In this document: in pieces, positions 5,758-6,741 of the stretch | Position numbering within the stretch: the stretch's first letter is position 1 | Layout: each line of letters begins with the position of its first letter | NCBI GenBank assembly: GCA_029931885.1 | Contig: JAOZRJ010000089.1 | Coordinates: 1-6,741, forward strand | DNA: 6,741 bases | Direction: 5' to 3' | Source of the DNA: Candidatus Omnitrophota bacterium | Lineage (GTDB): Bacteria > Omnitrophota > Koll11 > Zapsychrales > Aceulaceae | Notes under the pieces: generated by a model | What the model was told of the DNA's origin: nothing | Databases searched by the model: none | Seen by the model: only the letters and a program-made list of their open reading frames with translations | Made by a program: the position numbers and the translations under genes

Positions 5758-6741
5758 TTATTGAATAATCTCAGAAATAACACCGGCACCTACGGTTCGT
5801 CCGCCTTCACGAATAGCAAAACGAAGCTCTTTTTCCATAGCAACAGGTGTAATCAATTCGATTACTAACTCAACATTATCACCTGGCATCGCCATTTCTA
5901 CACCTTCTGGCAATTGGGCTGTTCCAGTAACGTCTGTTGTTCGAAAATAAAATTGTGGACGATATCCTTTAAAGAATGGTGTATGGCGTCCGCCTTCTTC
6001 CTTTGTTAAAACATATACACTAGCCTTAAACTTTGTATGCGGCGCAATAGATCCTGGCTTAGCCAAAACCATTCCACGCTCAATTGAAGTTTTATCTACT
6101 CCACGAAGAAGGAGACCAACGTTATCACCTGCTTGACCTTGGTCTAATTCTTTTCTAAACATTTCAACACCAGTAACAACAGTTTTTCCCACTTCAGGAC
6201 GAAGACCAACAATATCAACTTCTTCTCCAACTTTTACAACACCTCTTTCAATGCGTCCTGTAGCAACTGTTCCACGACCAGAAATAGAAAAAACATCTTC
6301 GACAGCCATAGAAAATGGCTTATCTAAATCTCTTTCCGGTTCAGGAATATATTCATCAACCGCTTTCATTAAATCTAAAATCGGTTTAATTTTTTCAGCA
6401 TCATCTGGATTATTTAATGAATCTAAAGCGCTTCCCATAATAATCGGCGTTTTGTCTCCATCATACTTATACTTTGATAAAAGTTCGCGAAGTTCAAGTT
6501 CAACAAGCTCAAGAAGCTCCTTATCTTCAACTTGATCACATTTGTTTAGAAAAACAACAAGCTGAGGAACATTAACCTGACGAGCTAAAAGAATATGCTC
6601 TCTTGTTTGAGGCATAGCTCCATCAGCAGCGGAAACAACAAGAATAGCTCCGTCCATCTGAGCTGCACCAGTAATCATATTTTTGATATAGTCAGCATGT
6701 CCCGGACAATCAATATGAGCATAATGTCGTTTTTCTGTTTA
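5758..6741 (-). CDS. tuf: Elongation factor Tu, 5' end missing (partial)
   Basis: EF-Tu is the cytosolic GTPase that carries aminoacyl-tRNA to the ribosomal A site. About 326 codons are visible, starting at a point equal to about E. coli residue 71. The G3 motif DCPGH (visible residues 10-14, with the catalytic His), G4 NKCD (65-68) and G5 SAL (103-105) are all present. Domain II follows (from about 141, with [16 protein letters not shown]) and then domain III ([29 protein letters not shown], ending in [11 protein letters not shown]). The P-loop and switch I lie outside the window, so the ATG at 6678 is internal and not the true start: coding similarity continues upstream of it ([10 protein letters not shown]). 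The edge codon at 6741-6739 reads TAA where the family normally has Glu or Asp; this is either an end-of-sequence error or a real stop. The gene stops 29 bases before rpsJ, suggesting cotranscription. The identity is certain; intactness is not. Confidence 0.97.

Noticed and set aside
6251..6535. Plus-strand open frame opposite tuf
   Set aside because: Its Ser-rich translation is the antisense of acidic, Glu- and Leu-rich EF-Tu codons; typical shadow frame.
5758..6678. tuf as a complete gene starting at the ATG at 6678
   Set aside because: This Met is internal (before ITGAAQMDG); EF-Tu coding sequence continues upstream to the window edge.
1..6741. Mobile elements, CRISPR, tRNA/rRNA genes, terminators, or a new defence or metabolic system
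   Set aside because: The window is filled by ribosomal genes and tuf with gaps of at most 29 bases; no repeat array, transposase, RNA gene fold or T-run hairpin was seen on either strand.

Overview
The window is a conserved bacterial ribosomal-protein cluster read entirely on the minus strand. In order of transcription (right to left) it holds the 3' part of tuf, then rpsJ, rplC, rplD, rplW, rplB, rpsS, rplV, rpsC, rplP, rpmC, rpsQ, rplN, rplX and the first 12 codons of rplE. This is the classic S10 operon joined to the start of the spc operon, with an elongation factor Tu gene directly in front. Nothing is coded on the plus strand.

Layout: tuf occupies 5758-6741 (5' end missing), then a 29-base spacer leads to rpsJ. 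From rpsJ to rplE no gap exceeds 17 bases. Several junctions overlap or nearly touch: TAATG at rplW/rplB and rpsQ/rplN, ATGA at rpmC/rpsQ, and TAA-A-ATG at rplC/rplD, rplN/rplX and rplX/rplE. I see no terminator, promoter, RNA gene, repeat array or mobile element. There is no gene-free stretch longer than 29 bases. The S10 and spc blocks, separate operons in E. coli, look like one continuous transcript here.

Function: the products belong to both ribosomal subunits. Small-subunit proteins are S10 and S19 (head), S3 (mRNA entry) and S17 (body). Large-subunit proteins are L3 and L2 (near the peptidyl transferase centre), L4 and L22 (exit tunnel loops), L23 and L29 (tunnel exit and nascent-chain factor docking), L16 (A-site side), L14 (subunit bridge), and L24 and L5. 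EF-Tu delivers aminoacyl-tRNA to the same machine.

Organism: all families are bacterial, the DNA is AT-rich by eye, start codons are ATG with one GTG (rpsC), and most genes have Shine-Dalgarno sites. L24 keeps two CxxC pairs. The EF-Tu and ribosomal sequences do not look like Proteobacteria or Bacilli; the NPDD segment in EF-Tu and the general style of L2, L3 and L22 make me suspect an uncultured PVC-like lineage such as Omnitrophota. That is a low-confidence impression without an alignment. Several proteins (S19, S10, L22, L16, L2) carry changes at positions normally very conserved, which fits a divergent lineage.

I do not find a new biological system here. The points most worth checking are an in-frame TAA at the extreme right edge inside tuf, and the substitutions at conserved positions of S10, S19 and L22.
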